NCBI GenBank assembly: GCA_025201765.1
Contig: MU623473.1
Span: forward strand, 32,178-96,177
Length of the DNA: 64,000 bases
DNA from: Daldinia sp. FL1419
Lineage: Eukaryota > Ascomycota > Sordariomycetes > Xylariales > Hypoxylaceae
Direction of reading: 5' to 3'
Below, in pieces: positions 12,275 to 25,368 of the stretch. Under the pieces are notes generated by a model. It searched no databases, was not told where the DNA came from, and saw nothing but the letters and a program-made list of their open reading frames with translations. Each line of letters opens with the position of its first letter. Positions within the stretch are counted from its first letter, which is position 1. The translations under genes were made by a program, and so were the position numbers.

Positions 12275-14729
12275 AGGTTAAGTGCAATTGTAGATTTTGG
12301 TTCCCGCTGATTACTAGCAGGCACCACCCTGTAGACCCTATAAACCTTACTCTAATGGTGAGATTTCTAGGGTTTCTAAGGTACCAGGTACCCTTTTTTT
12401 CTTCTTTGTCTCTTCTACTGCTGATGATTGTCCGTTTGGCTTTTTTTTTCCATCTTTCATTTTACATAATTGCCTCCCTAGGTACCGAAACCTCCAAAGA
12501 AAAAGGCTTATCAAAGTACCTATTAGTATAGAATATTCGCAATATTAGTAATTGCCGACAAATCCCATTTAGTTGTCCTCATTTTGCTCTTCGTTGTAAA
12601 TGCCAAAATCCTAGCATGTTACCCTAAGGTACCCAAGGTATTATAAAGGTAATAACTACCTAATATTATTATTAGACTGGTTTTCGTTTCGTTCTCTAGG
12701 ACCTAATGACACATCGCCCGTAAGAGGTTCATGTATTAAATAATTTAATTAATTGGATTGGATCTGTCAGTCTGTCAATGCTAGATGCGGCATAGGGTCA
12801 ATTCAACGGGTGGCTTACAGCCGCGAATAGACAAGCACATAGTCAGATTAGAATTATTAATATTGCCGCGGAGAGAGAAGAGAGAGATAGAAAGGGGGGC
12901 GATAAAAGATTGGATCTCACGTTTTCACCGTCTCGTCCTCACAATCAACGGTCCTGGAGAAGAGGGAGGGGGAATAAAGTTCCTTATGGAGATCGAATCA
13001 TCAATGACAGCTGTCACCTGTAAGTGCAGCGTATGTATTGTAGGCATACCAGGTCCATACGTGTACCTACTTAGAAGCATGTAAAAGGTAAGGTACCTAA
13101 GGTAAGAAGGTACCTATGGATGTATGTATACGTACCTAGATACCTACATCTACTATGTAAAACTCGCTCTCAGGCTTTTATCGTATAGAAGGAGCGATGA
13201 AAATGTGGACAATGCATGTTCAAGATTTCTTTGAGCCACTAGGCCTATTACGGTCTCATTCCCTTCTCCACATGTATTCTTGTCCTACCATCTCAATCAA
13301 CGTTGCCTTTTCAGTAATGGTCCCTGGGTAGTAAGTTTCCCTACGGGGAAGAGAACAATGTCTACCTTGCAGAAGGGAAGAAATACGTCTCGAAAAAATC
13401 CGCAGGGTCAATAATGATTGACCAGTGAGATACTACCTAATCTGTGCCCCATTAAAAAAGTCATCATCCATCGTTCGGTCCACCATACGCATAGAAGTCT
13501 ATGTACAAACGTTGTAAAAAATACTGGGGAGTTGAGCAAGGACCACGCGAACGGGATGTTTTGTAAAGTTCTCACCTGCCTACATGTAACTACTTCAGGT
13601 ACCTAAACTTATACCATTTACCTACCTAGGTAATTTACCTCCTATGGACGTCGATGTTTAGTAGGAACATTTCGTTAGGCTAGGGAACTAGACTTATTTA
13701 CTTATATGTAGGTAGGTACTTTATTATTACCCAATTACATAAGTAACCTAGCAAATAATCCAATAAGTAATTTACGAGGAAGGAGGTAGTGTCACCGTAC
13801 CAGACAAGTATAGTACACGGAGTACGGAAAGTACCTACCTCTTTACCCTCTCTTAACCCCCCATTCCCCCATTCTGACCCGGTTTGGTTGATCAACTACA
13901 AGTCTACAACTTGTCCCCCTCCGATAATTTCTCTTATTAGGTACTCTCCTATTAATTACTTGAAGGTAGCCATCTCCCGTTACCGTTGCCGCCTCCCTTT
14001 TCCTATCCCACGTCTCGTCCCCCGTCGCGTGTGTGCAGCGCAATTGTGTGGTGCAGTCATTTTTTCTTTTTTAAACCTCATTTTTTTCCTATCTTTCTTC
14101 CTCATAGAACTCGGCGAAATTTTCGTCGCTAAACCAACCGGGTATTGTCTGAAAGGAATAATATTTGGGCTAAAGATTTCTGGTAAGTTTTGCGAAAAGA
14201 GACATTTTTACTTCATATGAAAAAATTTTCTGGTCAATATTCTCGACTATTTTTCCCGCCCCCCTCTTGCGCGGCCATTCATCGAAACTCTTTGCGTTTA
14301 CGCGCCCAGAGGAAAATTTAAAGAAAGACAGCGCAACATCGGCAACCATGGCGGGGAGTCCTTTTTTTTATACGGATTTTCTTGGTTGGTTACTGTCAAC
14401 GCCAACTTGGTCCTTACAGGTACATCAAAAATAATAAATTCGTGAAAAGGAGATCTCCTTCGAAAAAAGGGGGGGATTAGCTATTACTGTTCCTCCCATC
14501 CATTAAGCGTCAATTTGATGAGCACACATATATTTAAACATTGCTTATTATTCGTACCGTTGATTGTCAAACTCTGGACATGGCAACAAAAACAGCTAAC
14601 CCTAAGTTCATAGGAGAATCAAATAGTCCCTTGCGTCCAAGGCGTTGCCAACTATCCACCTGAATTTCGATAATCTACCTAATCAAGATTCAACCACCGA
14701 TATTCAGTCAACCCTCAAAAGTGGACATA
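12275..14729. other. Intergenic region upstream of the five-exon gene
   Basis: No supported gene. An ATG frame of 99 codons at 12785-13084 (+) has no recognisable features. Dense TACCTAGGTA-type words occur at 13085-13150 and 13590-13640. From about 13790 to 14360 the + strand is pyrimidine-rich (CT-rich runs), typical of a fungal promoter and leader. It probably serves the gene starting at 14730. Confidence 0.5.
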
Positions 14730-16490
14730 ATGTCGCAGCAATACTACGGAGATTCTCAATGGGCGGGCGCTGGCCCTTCCCAAACGACTTGGGATCACCA
14801 GACTCCTCCCCCGCCACCGGCAAGATCTGGTAAGTTTATTGTCGATTATATCAATTTCTGGTATTTCTTTAGACCATATTAGTTAACGCGACTGTACTAG
14901 GTGCTAGCTCTGCCATCCCACGCGAGGTCGAGTCGATCGCTTTTGCCTACCAATTTGAGGGTACGTAAGAAATAAAAATATAGATGAAATAAGAAAAACA
15001 TGGGCTCAAGATATCGCGCGGTTGGGATTTTCGTCTGTATTTTACGAGGAAAATATAGTCTAGGCGAACCTTGCACATGCGATATTATTGTGTCTTCTAC
15101 GATTATTCCCATGTATACATTACTCATGCTAACGAACCTGGTCTATAGAAGTTGAGCGAGCTGTCGATAATCTAGTTAAGAGCGGGAAGATGTACGGTCC
15201 GCCAGGGCGACGTGAGTTTACCCCGATGATGGCTATGAAACGAAATAAGGCACGCTGAATGTGTCCCGGAGATTGGGTGGGCGTTTGTCTGGGAATTGGT
15301 ACTAATCGCCATGTAGATGGACGGGTTGCATCTGGTCATGGCCCGCGGCCGCATTCCCTAGAGTTTGGCGACCCGCGAGCTGGCCACCCTGGTCCGAACC
15401 TGCAGAATTTCTATGCCGCGCAACGACACCAGCCTTCGCGCGGTTCCAACGAGGCGGAACAGATGATGCAGGCCAAGCGGAGGATGGCGGCTCAACGGGA
15501 GCGAGAGCTTCGCAACTATCATCAAGAGCAGCAATTTAACCGAAGTAGGCCTCCCTCTTCTGTATAGCACAAAATTTGCTTCGCAAATTAAGAAAAGAAA
15601 ATTCTCTCGGCGGGGTCAATATGTTCCCTATTTTCCCTGACTTTACACGCGATGTTTCTACTATGTCTTGAATCCCCCGTAAATTCCTGTTTCGATATGT
15701 CACGATGAGTCCTCGGACCGCTGCATCATTTGACCAAATCCTTGCGAAGAGACGCTAACTCATCGTCTTTACAGATGTTCTTGCTGATGTTTCTTATAGC
15801 AGCAAGCCTGATCGCGCTCTAAGTCCTGGCAGCATGTCCGAAGACGAACGCCGTGATTTGATTGCGCGTCAGCGTAGTGCGCTTTTCGGCGAGGGCAGCT
15901 ATCCTGATGAACCCGGCGTGGCTCGACCCGGAGTATCTGGCTTGCCAACTGGCACCTCTAGTCATCGCGGCCCGTCCCCTTTAGCTTACGACTACGGACG
16001 AGCAGGCGCCCCAAACGCTTCTGAAGGCGCACCGCAGCCTAACGATACGCAGGGTCTATCCCGTGCTAACAGCAACGCCAGCCCCCAGTCGAACCCGCCG
16101 ACCAATATGGGTATCTTTGATAGTGCCGTCGGCCAGCAAGCTAATCGCACCAGCAACTCATCTCCGACGGGTGGGTCCCCTCCCCGGGTGGGAGGAGTCT
16201 CTAAGCCTGGCCAAGGCGTGAGTGCGGTGGCCCCTATTGGCACTCGACCGTCGGTAGCTGCCCAAGCTACCAACCCTGCCCTGAATAAGCGTTCAACTAC
16301 ACCTTTGCCGTCGCCATTAAGCCACGGTTTCACTGCCTCGGGAAATGGGGATGACCAAGGCATCTCAACTACTTCTGCTCCTTCTAACCCGCCTAGTGCG
16401 GCAGCAGATGGATACAACGGATGGAGCAACCGCTCTGGTGTTTGGGGGAGCAAGTCAAACTTGGGAGTTCAGGCTAGCGTTTGGGGTTAG
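14730..16490 (+). CDS. Conserved fungal disordered protein, function unknown, 5 exons
   Basis: Deduced exons are 14730-14829, 14901-14960, 15149-15211, 15317-15544 and 15775-16490, giving 388 residues. All introns are GT-AG and phase 1, and the reading frame closes exactly across them. The start MSQQYYGDSQWAG is followed by a short Pro-rich stretch, then a conserved-looking helical part (IPREVESIAFAYQFEEVERAV, seen across exons 2-3). A basic, Gln/Glu-rich region (MMQAKRRMAAQRERELR) and the block SEDERRDLIARQRSALFGE come next. The final roughly 170 residues are Ser/Pro/Gly/Asn-rich and low in complexity. I have the impression that this architecture is shared by hypothetical proteins of other Pezizomycotina, but I cannot give it a function. 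The long pyrimidine-rich leader suggests a housekeeping-type promoter. Confidence 0.8.
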
Positions 16491-19343
16491 AAAACAAAAT
16501 GGGGTCATGGAGACTCAAGTGATGAGGGGGCTAACTCGAGCATTGACGACTTAGAGATACCATCGAGGGCGAATGATTGAATTGGCACAAAATCGGTGTT
16601 CAGGTTGATTAGGCATGGGGTGAGGGATAACGTATATCCAGCATCAGCATGGGTGTTCAGGCCTTTGACGACATGGAAACAAAGATTTGGTAAAACTGGG
16701 GTGGAAAACAATTTTTCGTTTTTGGAGTTCTCTGCGATTCTGCTTTTTTTTCTACGACCTACGATACCTCCATTTCTCGGGCCTTTCGACTAACAGGCAT
16801 TGCGACACCCTTCTACAAGAACGAATATATAAGGCGGCTTGGTTCCTTATTAGCACCTGCAAAGGTTGGGCCGGATGGAAGCACCGAAAAGTGGACCGGA
16901 AATTCTATGAAAATGACATGGCAAATGGTACAAGGTTAAGGATAAGGGCAGTGGCGGTTTGTGTTTGCGGCTACGATGTTTTCTTTTGGTCTTTGGTTGC
17001 GCGTCGGGAATGGAAACTACTGGGTGGAGATATTTTCCCATTAATGCGATATTACAGAAAATAGTTGGGGGTCACGTAGGCGGTACTTGATGGTTTATCG
17101 AGAGCAATTCGGAGTCGCGCTCGGTGGATCGACGGGCCATTGCCTATCCTTCAACTGTTGTATTAATCTCAACAATCGAGGGAGGTTTTGGATGAATGAA
17201 GGGGGGGCATCAACTACATCAGGGGTGTTCTTTGTCGGCGGCATGGCGGTGTTTCACTTCTTATTGAATTTTAAAATGGGCCGGTTAATGGAAGATGGTT
17301 GCGTGTAGAGTTTGGCTTCTTTTATCATCTCTATTTCACGGTGCCTTGCGTGTAAGCATTGGGGAGAGACTTGCGCTATTGTGTGGTGGTTGGTAGGTAG
17401 GTAGTCATGTCCGCATCAGAGAGTTTAGCACATTTGATTGATTAGGCATTGCAATCTGGTAAAACGGACTGGCACATACATCTATGGCATTACAGTGATT
17501 CTCGTAGCCTTCCGTCTTGTAAGAGTCCTCCGCCATATGTAACCTAGGTACCTTAGGTAGGTAGTGTATCATGACTCGGCTAGTTTGTATGAGCTAGTTA
17601 TAAGATCGGACGCGTACCTAAATAGATCGTAAGAGAGCCCTGAAGGACGAGTTCTAAAGAGTCATAGAAACGCGTTGAATAAATGTTACTCATAGTGCTA
17701 CCCCAAGTAAGCGGGTGAGTCTACGCAGGTAGTTTGGGAAAATTATCCGCGGCTCACTTCTTCACACAACGCATCTTAGACCTGTTTAAACTTCCAAGTC
17801 GTTGGCACGCCTGAATATGTCTTCTCGCATCTAACATCATAACACTCGTTTTCTACTAAACTTGCCAGGATAAACTAGTAGGTAAGTGAATCCATGTTGT
17901 GAACTTGAAACCAAGAGTGATGTTGAACCTACATCATCCGAAAATATAAGACAAGGTGAGAAGTATGCGTATAAAGGATCCGTATCTTTTACTACATTCT
18001 TCCCGTCTTCTTTCTCAATTTTGTTGGTGTGAATAAGTAGATTTTGTAGTTCTTTTTCAGAGCCATTTGCTATTAGCAGTGTCTATTTACAGAGCCTTAC
18101 CTTTTAATAAACTCTATATTTAGAGAGAGATATCAAAGCTAGGTACTTAGGTATCTTTATAGGTACGACTTTGCAGTCTAGATTGTATCTGTTTATGTAA
18201 ATTAGAGTCTCGGCCTACTCGACCGTCGTTATTCCGCCTCAAGAATCCACGAAGACGTCCCGGGACAAGGGAGGAGCCTATTATCATGGCTACCTGCCTA
18301 TGCATTCCTTACTCCTCTATCTGGTAGATACCTTCCTGTTAGCTAGGCTCGATGCATATGGTAGACTGAAGTAATTAGAAACTTCTGGTTCGACCATCGT
18401 TATTGTTACGAGGTAAATTCATGGCTTTTCTCGAACATTCTAGGCTGCTGCCAGCATTTCAGCTCGCGAATGAGATGGGAGTGTCCCGTGAATAACCTAT
18501 CACTTGTTTTATATTTAGTTAAATTTGTAGATAGTTGCGTACCGAAGTCTATAGCCGGATCCACGTAAGTTACAAGGCGCTGAATGGCTTAAGCCTAGGA
18601 CCAGAATCGGCACTGCTGCCTGGCCGAAGATGTCTTGGGATATCTTCCAAATTGGCAATTATCGTCTCGGTTGACAACTGATATACTACAAAGACATAGA
18701 GGCGTGATATCTGGCCGTTATTGTTATATGGATACGAGTGCTATTAATGTCAGATTGCGTATATTTGAACGTTACGATGCCAGTGCAATGCTGCGTGTAG
18801 TCCGGGATAGCGTTGCAACCCCCGGGGACCCAAGCTCGGCTCTTAGCACATTAATTACGCCTCGTTATAACCTATTGGCATTCGTAGACATAGATTCAAA
18901 CACGACAGGAATCCGGGTGGGAGGAACTATATGTCTAGAGCTCATCCGTTGCTGCGTTCCAGAGACAATTGTTAAGAACTAACGATGCCTCGTATGTGTT
19001 CTATGAATTCCTTCACGCAACAATGTTTTCGGTCTAGCCGTCAACCTGGGACCGTGTCTCCCGTGATACGAGAAGACGTAATCCCCGAGTTATGGAGCCG
19101 GATGGTCCTAGCTTTTAACTTAGCGAGATATCGTCAACTATGCCCGGGGTGATCGGTACCAGTTGGCTAGAATTGGGATAAGAATGGGCTGAGTTGCTCA
19201 CCGCCTACACATATGTCCACTTATAAGCCCGAATTAAGACGCTCGATCCCCTTAAATTCATTACAATTCATCTCCAATCGGTAGTGGGAATGGGGAGCAC
19301 GAGTAATTATATCAATTTCGTTCATTCATGCGTTCATTAGGTA
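16491..19343. other. Intergenic region, 2.85 kb
   Basis: 3' region of the preceding gene followed by DNA without a supported gene. TACCTAGGTA-type words are at 17393-17402 and 17545-17566. The longest ATG-started frame is about 85 codons at 18729-18982 (+), starting MDTSAINVRLRIF. It has acceptable codon use but no recognisable domain and no obvious splice partners, so it is not called as a gene. Confidence 0.5.
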
Positions 19344-20256
19344 TTATTTTGTTATGTCCCAGTCTGCTGGTTGAATCCCAATCGCTGTTGCTGCGGCTGC
19401 CAAATCCATCATATCGTCTGCGCGAAGTGCTTTCATAGCCCATATTACTACTCCGCTTCCATCTATAGAGAATAAGCCTGCCTGTTGCCATTTATTTCCC
19501 ATGACTGTAGACGGCCCCTCGTTCTCTTCCGTCGTTGCAGCATTGGAAGCACCCTGCCTGAAGCTGTTGGTCCGCTGAACCGAATTAGCTACTTTAATAC
19601 CCAACCAACCCTTCTCTTTCCAGCCCTGTATTTGCGTGGTGGGGTTGAACATGTACCATATATTTCCCAGCCCTAACCCCCACGCGGCGTAGATGGCGCG
19701 GTCCTCGTCGATGACTACCTCGACGTTCCACGCGCCGCCTAGTATGTCAAGCCACTTTCGCGTTGCCTCTCTGGAAGAGTGTGATACGGCTATGCAAGTC
19801 AGCTTGCCCTGATTTTTTATGGCGAGGTCTCGGAGAGCTAGGAAGGACTTCTGTGCAACTGTAGTTTTAATCTAGTTAGTACGAAGCAGATGTGCGACAG
19901 TGGGGGGCTAAGCCGTACAGGCACATCCTACGCAGCGAAGGAAGAGGACGATGGTTGGCTTTCCACCACCAAAGGAAAGTTGGCGGTCTCTATCGATAGG
20001 TGCTAGGTCGCCTGGCTTAGGGTATTCGACGATGGGAACTGGTGGAGGGGTTGGTGATAACCAGGCTTGTGCAGTAAGTGGAAGTTTTTTTGGTACTCAT
20101 CCAAGCCGGCCAGCCCGAGTTAGACTCCTCTAAGTCATCAAGACCCGGCACGGAACCGTCGTTGGATCTACTAGTTTTAGATGAAGAGAAGTCAAGGGCG
20201 TCGCTCGACAGCCCAACCTTCTTCATCGCCAATTTGGTGGTTAGACTTGTAAACAT
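19344..20256 (-). CDS. AhpC/TSA-like thioredoxin-fold protein, frameshifted by one base
   Basis: Member of the fungal AhpC/TSA-like family (PRXL2/FAM213-related thioredoxin fold), presumably in redox chemistry. The ATG at 20256 opens MFTSLTTKLAMKK. Coding runs to 19919, then an intron 19859-19918, then a last exon 19344-19858. The motif FLRCVGCAFAQKSF spans the junction and holds the candidate redox Cys. The C-terminus keeps WQQAGLFSIDG and the DDMMDL helix. The first exon does not stay open. A run of seven T on the + strand (20085-20091, A7 in the mRNA) shifts the frame. With six A the frame continues as TKKLPLTAQAWLSP and the whole protein is 283 residues, the expected length. So this is either a sequencing or assembly indel or a genuine recent lesion. 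The rest of the gene looks intact. Confidence 0.8.
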
Positions 20257-20279
20257 CTTGAACCCTCACGACCTGCGCT

Positions 20280-20335
20280 AATAATAATAATGATAATAAT
20301 AATGATAATGATAATAATAATAAATGATAATAAAA
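20280..20335. repeat. Imperfect (AAT/GAT)n microsatellite
   Basis: Trinucleotide-type tract of AAT with interspersed GAT units, lying just upstream of the AhpC-like start codon (minus-strand 5' region). Confidence 0.9.
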
Positions 20336-22971
20336 GTAACGCGAATGCGAATTAGAAGAGAATAGGGTTACAAGAGCTATCTGCTATACAGTGTAGATCT
20401 TATTGAAAAAAAAACCCCCCCAAAAAACAAACGAATATCTATTAACTAGTTAGAAGAGAATTGAAAAGAAACGAAAAACGTCAAACAAAAGAAACGCTCC
20501 TGGTGCTAGGACACGAGGCTGATGGAACTCCTTGATACAGGGACCGTCTCAACGCTTCCCAGTGATCTGAGGCTAGTCTGAAGATTTATACCCCTTGTTG
20601 GACCCCTTGAATTTCACGAGGCTGATGCCAAGAATGCTTCAAAGGCTCGTGAATCTAAACCAATCGGGATTAGTAGCAATCCAACTGTGGTAGTAAATAC
20701 GCGGGGTTGAGAACTAGGTTAGGAGCTTGAGTTGATCCTGGTTCTTGAATCCTTTCGTCCATGTATACATAGTAGAAGATGATAGATAAATTTACTATCG
20801 TGTACGGAGCTTCAGTTTTCCCAGTCCCTGAATAACTGTCCTTTATATGGAGACCCGGTCTGCACATCGTGACCTCGGATACTGGTGGTTTCAAGTTAAG
20901 ATAACTATAGAAATCTTTTAAAAGAAACCTTGAGGAATTCCCTGTTGATATGCTTTCCGCAGAAGTTAATTTCGCTAGTGGGAGAGGATGTACGGTAACT
21001 TGTCGGAGCCTCAATTCCGCAAGTACAATATCTTGAGCAGTAAACGCATTTAGAAGACCAATGTCTATAGCTCGTCGTTTCGGTATTTTTCTGCCCTCGA
21101 CATTTTGATGGTAATTATATGAAGGTAGCTTTCCCGTGACAAATAATTATTCATCGTAGGACTTGACAGGTCCAGTACAGGATAGCCAGGTCTATAAGTC
21201 TAGAACGCTTAGTTGTCGTCCGGCTAGATGTCGGTAGTATCGAGGAAATTATACTTTGAATTCTTCCATATCTAGGCTGCCCAAAGGAGAAAAAAAGTTG
21301 GCTGCCCGGTGGATCGACGTAGACGGCTTAAGCGCACTTCATTGTCATAATAGGAAAGTAGCCGGCGTAGCCGGCTGAGGTGCAGCCAAGAATAATCCCA
21401 ACCAAGTAATTGAAAGTCAATGTCAGCGATGAATACTAGTTCATGGCTTACCTACCTAAGGTTATCCTAATGGTAAACGGATGCGTATTCAGGTAAACAT
21501 CTGTTATCCGAAGGTCAAGCGAAAGGTTCTCTCGCTACCCAGCTTCTTATGATGACGCCGAATCGGAGAATACCTAAGTCGAGGTACGGGCAACGAATTT
21601 ATTCGTCTCTTTCAATGTTAGCCTATGACGGTAATACCTATTGATATATCTACTAACGACGGGGAATCACCATAGCTAGTTCTCCCATCCCCGAATAAAT
21701 TATGTCAGATTAGTTGATTCGCTGACTTGACGAGGCGTAGTGCCAACTTTTTAGGCCAGCTTGTCCGGGTCAAGAATAAAAATACTTACCTGTCTGTCGA
21801 GATCTGGGAAGTACCTAACCGGTTACTTATCAACGAATCGGGTTATACTGATATGTCCCCAGATGTGTTATACACGCATGCCTATTATCTATGTACCTCA
21901 CTAAGGTAGGAAGATCAGCCAAGAGGATCTAGGCCGATATCCCCGCGAGTGCGTAGGAAACAGGTGCATGACGTCAAAGAGAATAGCCGCCTACGATAGA
22001 CGAATAATGCGGCGAGGAAACGAGAAGAAAGGAAAAAAAAAAAAAAAAAAACCGCCGTGGACTGTTCAGAATGTAATAAATCCCATTCTGGGTATGCTCA
22101 GCTTCCCGCAGTCGACCTAGCTCGCTACTTATTTTCGAATCGTCCCAAATTGGGGAGGACAAGGATGCGTGGCTCACGAATTGCAGGTGATAGGATGACG
22201 AGTATCGGTTACATCACTTGTCCTCTGCGTAATGTACTACCATCCACAATCCACCATCCGTACCTTAGGTAGGTAGCCATCTATATTCGCGGTGGGGGCC
22301 TCTTAGATCTCTTAGGGCTCTTAGGTCTGAGAAGCCTAATAAGAGTAACTATCTTTGTTCATCGGCGTAGTTTGTCCTATGACGATTATTCCGGGGCGCT
22401 TCTTTGCGAATTGACGCCGTGAGATTTATAAGAAAACCGCGAAGAGTCTCAGGACCGGACGACTCGACCAATTATCTGTAGTTTAATGCAGTCTGAGTCT
22501 AGCGACCGATCGACAGGGACATGGGCCATTCCGTATACTTGGTTCGCATTCTTCGACAAGAGACGTCGGTCGGATTGGAGATCTTACCGGACGCTTGGGT
22601 TGGATTCAAACGTCATTCATTGGAAATAAAAGAAAGTCGGACTTGCGTTTAACCTAGAGCATTGCATGCCTCATTATACAAGGTATCATGGTACCTACCT
22701 ACCTACCTATTTATACTCGTCTGAAATTATAGGGGACTCAGCTTGCCTATGTACCTGCCTAGGTAGGTATGTACCTAGCCTTAAAGTAAGGCCAAGGAAG
22801 TACACAAAATGGTCTTTATAGATGATATCGTATTATGTCAGAACGCCAGCGAAGAAGGACTGGATGCGACTAGGCGATGCGGATGCGAAATTGTCGAAGA
22901 GAAAGGAATCGTTCGGGTTGGATGCAACGAGATCAACTCTCTCTCCTACTCTTGTTACAATGCGCGTGCGA

Positions 22972-22973
<2 letters not shown>

Positions 22974-23008
<35 letters not shown>
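22974..23008. repeat. (GA)n microsatellite
   Basis: About 17 uninterrupted GA units. It creates an artificial Arg-Glu repeat in two reading frames, which is not evidence for a gene. Confidence 0.95.
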
Positions 23009-23012
<4 letters not shown>

Positions 23013-24649
23013 ACGATGAATCTATTTCAATATATTAGGTTAGGTGTTTATCTCAGGTAGTTACCTAGTGGTAGCGTTATGAGGTTTCTGACTGGAACTT
23101 GTAGTATTTAAATACCTAACGGTTAGGTATTAATAAAATCGATCTTGGGGTCGCATTAGTACCAGGTAGGTACTCTACCATGTTCAATGGTGAACCTCAT
23201 ATGCACGTACCCGGACACGTGTATCAGGTACTTTATATCACCGTAATACGTCCTTCGTAGCCCGTATTTGGAACTATAATAATGGCCTTGATCGGACGAT
23301 GCGAGAAGTTCGGTTATGTATGTAGTAGGCTACCCCCTACTTTAGTAGATATGTATCGATCTGCGTGGATACGAGTGTGCTAGAAAAAGTAGACAATTTT
23401 GAGATGGGTTTCCCTACATGTCTATAGGTACTTATTGAATTTGTTGGACTAGTTAATACGAAAAACTTATACTGCCTTGGGGAGTACTACTGACTTCCAT
23501 ATATACCTCCTATAGGTACTGGTTATGTGTTAGGTTGGTTGTCGTTCGTGACGGCTCGTAACGTCCCTAACATCTTCAACGCCGTGGCCCGCTCCCCTAG
23601 CCCCGAACACCCTGTTGACCCCCTTTCTCCATGTTAGTGCGTCTCTGTTAGAAGGGATATATGTAACACAAATATCAGGCATGTACCTACTAAGGAAGGC
23701 AGGCCATATTAGTTAGGTACAATACCTATGGTATGTAGGTGGCCTGGGTGGTAGAAAACCCGTGCTTAGCGTAGTCCAGTCCAGTAAATAAGGTATGACC
23801 TGTATGACCTGTATGACCACTGAAATCCAGAGCACGCGCCACGCTCCGCACGCTAGCCCCCTCATAGTTCGGACCAGTCAGACTTACGCTTACCCATACA
23901 GCCCATACAATAGGTATACCTTATGTAGGTAGATACCTAAGTACCTCTATATATCGTATTATGCACAGGTACCTAGCGGGCAAGGAGGCAGGTACCAGGA
24001 ACTTCAGACAGGGGAGGCAGGTTCTGGGATGACCCGCCTTTATACCCTCCGATGAGCCCATTCTATCATTACTTCCAAGGCTGTTCCGGGCTCTAGCTGA
24101 TAATTGCATATATATCTGATCAAGGCAAGGAGGTATGTAGTTGTCTAAAGTAAGTATGTACTTCTAAGATCGGTACGGAGAAAGGTACACTACTTTAGGT
24201 ACCTGAATGACTTGAGCAAATGTACATAGTAATAGCCTAGTTACCTAGGTAGGTAGTTAGTGCAAATGCACTTTCACTTCCATCACCCTTGAGCCAAATT
24301 ACCATACACCTACGCTGACGTTAAACCTTCTAAACCTACCTCCTTAACCTACCTCTTTACCTACCCTAAACTTTTCCCGCTATCTACCTCATCACGCCTA
24401 CCCATTGTTACCTCTTACTTACATACTACCAACCTAGTTATTTACTTTTTATTTTATCTTTTTTTATTGCTTGGCTCCTGTGTTGGAAGCCGCCTTCCAC
24501 TGCCTCACTACTTTATCATTATCAAACCTTATTGCCGCTTTCTGTATCCTGTATCCCTATCCTCTTCTCCTATTAGTCGATGGTTGTTACGACTTCTGTA
24601 TCTCCTCTACCGATCCTCCCTGCTTAGAAGTGGAAGTGGAAAGCTACAG

Positions 24650-24701
24650 CAGACAGAAAGACAAACAAACAGACAGACAGACAGAAACAGGCAGACAGAC
24701 A
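24650..24701. repeat. (CAGA)n-like microsatellite
   Basis: Tetranucleotide-type tract of CAGA/CAAA units in the upstream region of the nucleotidyltransferase gene. Confidence 0.85.
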
Positions 24702-25368
24702 CCGGGCAGCAATAGCGACGCCTAGGCGGTTAGACGGCTAGAACGCTTCTTCTCTTTTATTCTGCTTTTCTGGCGATACCCCCTTTATACCACACACGTC
24801 GACTCGTGTGCCTGTGTTGCTTATTTCAATCGTTTCCCTCAATTGAATCTTTTGTCCCTTTCTTCCTCTTAGCGCGTTTGGCCTCCCTAACCAACCATAG
24901 ATGCTCTCAGTTTATGCGGGTGTACTCGGCGATTGATTCCATCGATATTCCTCCAACGCTGAGAACCTTGCCCGAATGAACTTTCCGTCCTCTGCTACGC
25001 TGCGGTGAAGACATTCTACAATCTTCTATATTCATAATAGACACGAGCTCGTTTCGAATTTCAGCGCACATTAGTGGGTTGTTAAGAAAATAATCCAGCT
25101 CGCTCCTTTTTTTGGCCTCGCGTTGCCGATCCTCCGATTTCCCGTTGTCATTATCCCCTTGCCGCCCCCTATCGGTAGACCAACTGCTCAAGTCGATATC
25201 CGCTTTCGATCATAAAGGCTTCGGCACACGAACGTTGACTGATTGCTGTGGGATATACCAATAGGCGAAGAATAGGACATATTTATCGTTGATAGTCGCG
25301 TGTCTAGCTACTCGTTTGACTATCCCAAGCCAAGTTCCTTTCGGTTGTTTGTGCGGGGCCCATCTTTA

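Larger units (their letters stand above)
20257..25368. other. Gene desert, 5.1 kb, with microsatellites
   Basis: No supported gene. It contains an (AAT)n/(GAT) tract at 20280-20335, an A run at 22032-22050, a (GA)n tract at 22974-23008, a triple tandem TGACCTGTA near 23795-23818 and a (CAGA)n-like tract at 24650-24701. TACCTAGGTA words cluster at 22690-22780, 23930-23975 and 24195-24255. The last kilobase is CT-rich leader for the nucleotidyltransferase. A minus frame at 24907-25191 (94 codons) looks mildly coding but lacks an ATG near its start. Confidence 0.5.

Noticed and set aside
15992..16453. 153-codon minus-strand frame opposite the disordered fungal protein
   Set aside because: Antisense shadow of the GC-rich last exon; no independent support.
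18729..18982. 85-codon ATG frame (MDTSAINVRL...) as a gene
   Set aside because: Plausible codon use but no recognisable domain, splice partner or promoter; left as intergenic.
20670..21014. Minus-strand open frame of 114 codons
   Set aside because: It opens with TTG, has no ATG before the last half, and the translation shows no domain or composition typical of protein.
22809..23060. ATG-started frame with a long Arg-Glu repeat
   Set aside because: The repeat is simply the translation of the (GA)n microsatellite; the rest shows no similarity I recognise.
24907..25191. Minus-strand 94-codon frame divergent from the nucleotidyltransferase gene
   Set aside because: Mildly coding-like composition but no ATG near the start, a stop just upstream, and it lies in the CT-rich leader of the neighbouring gene.
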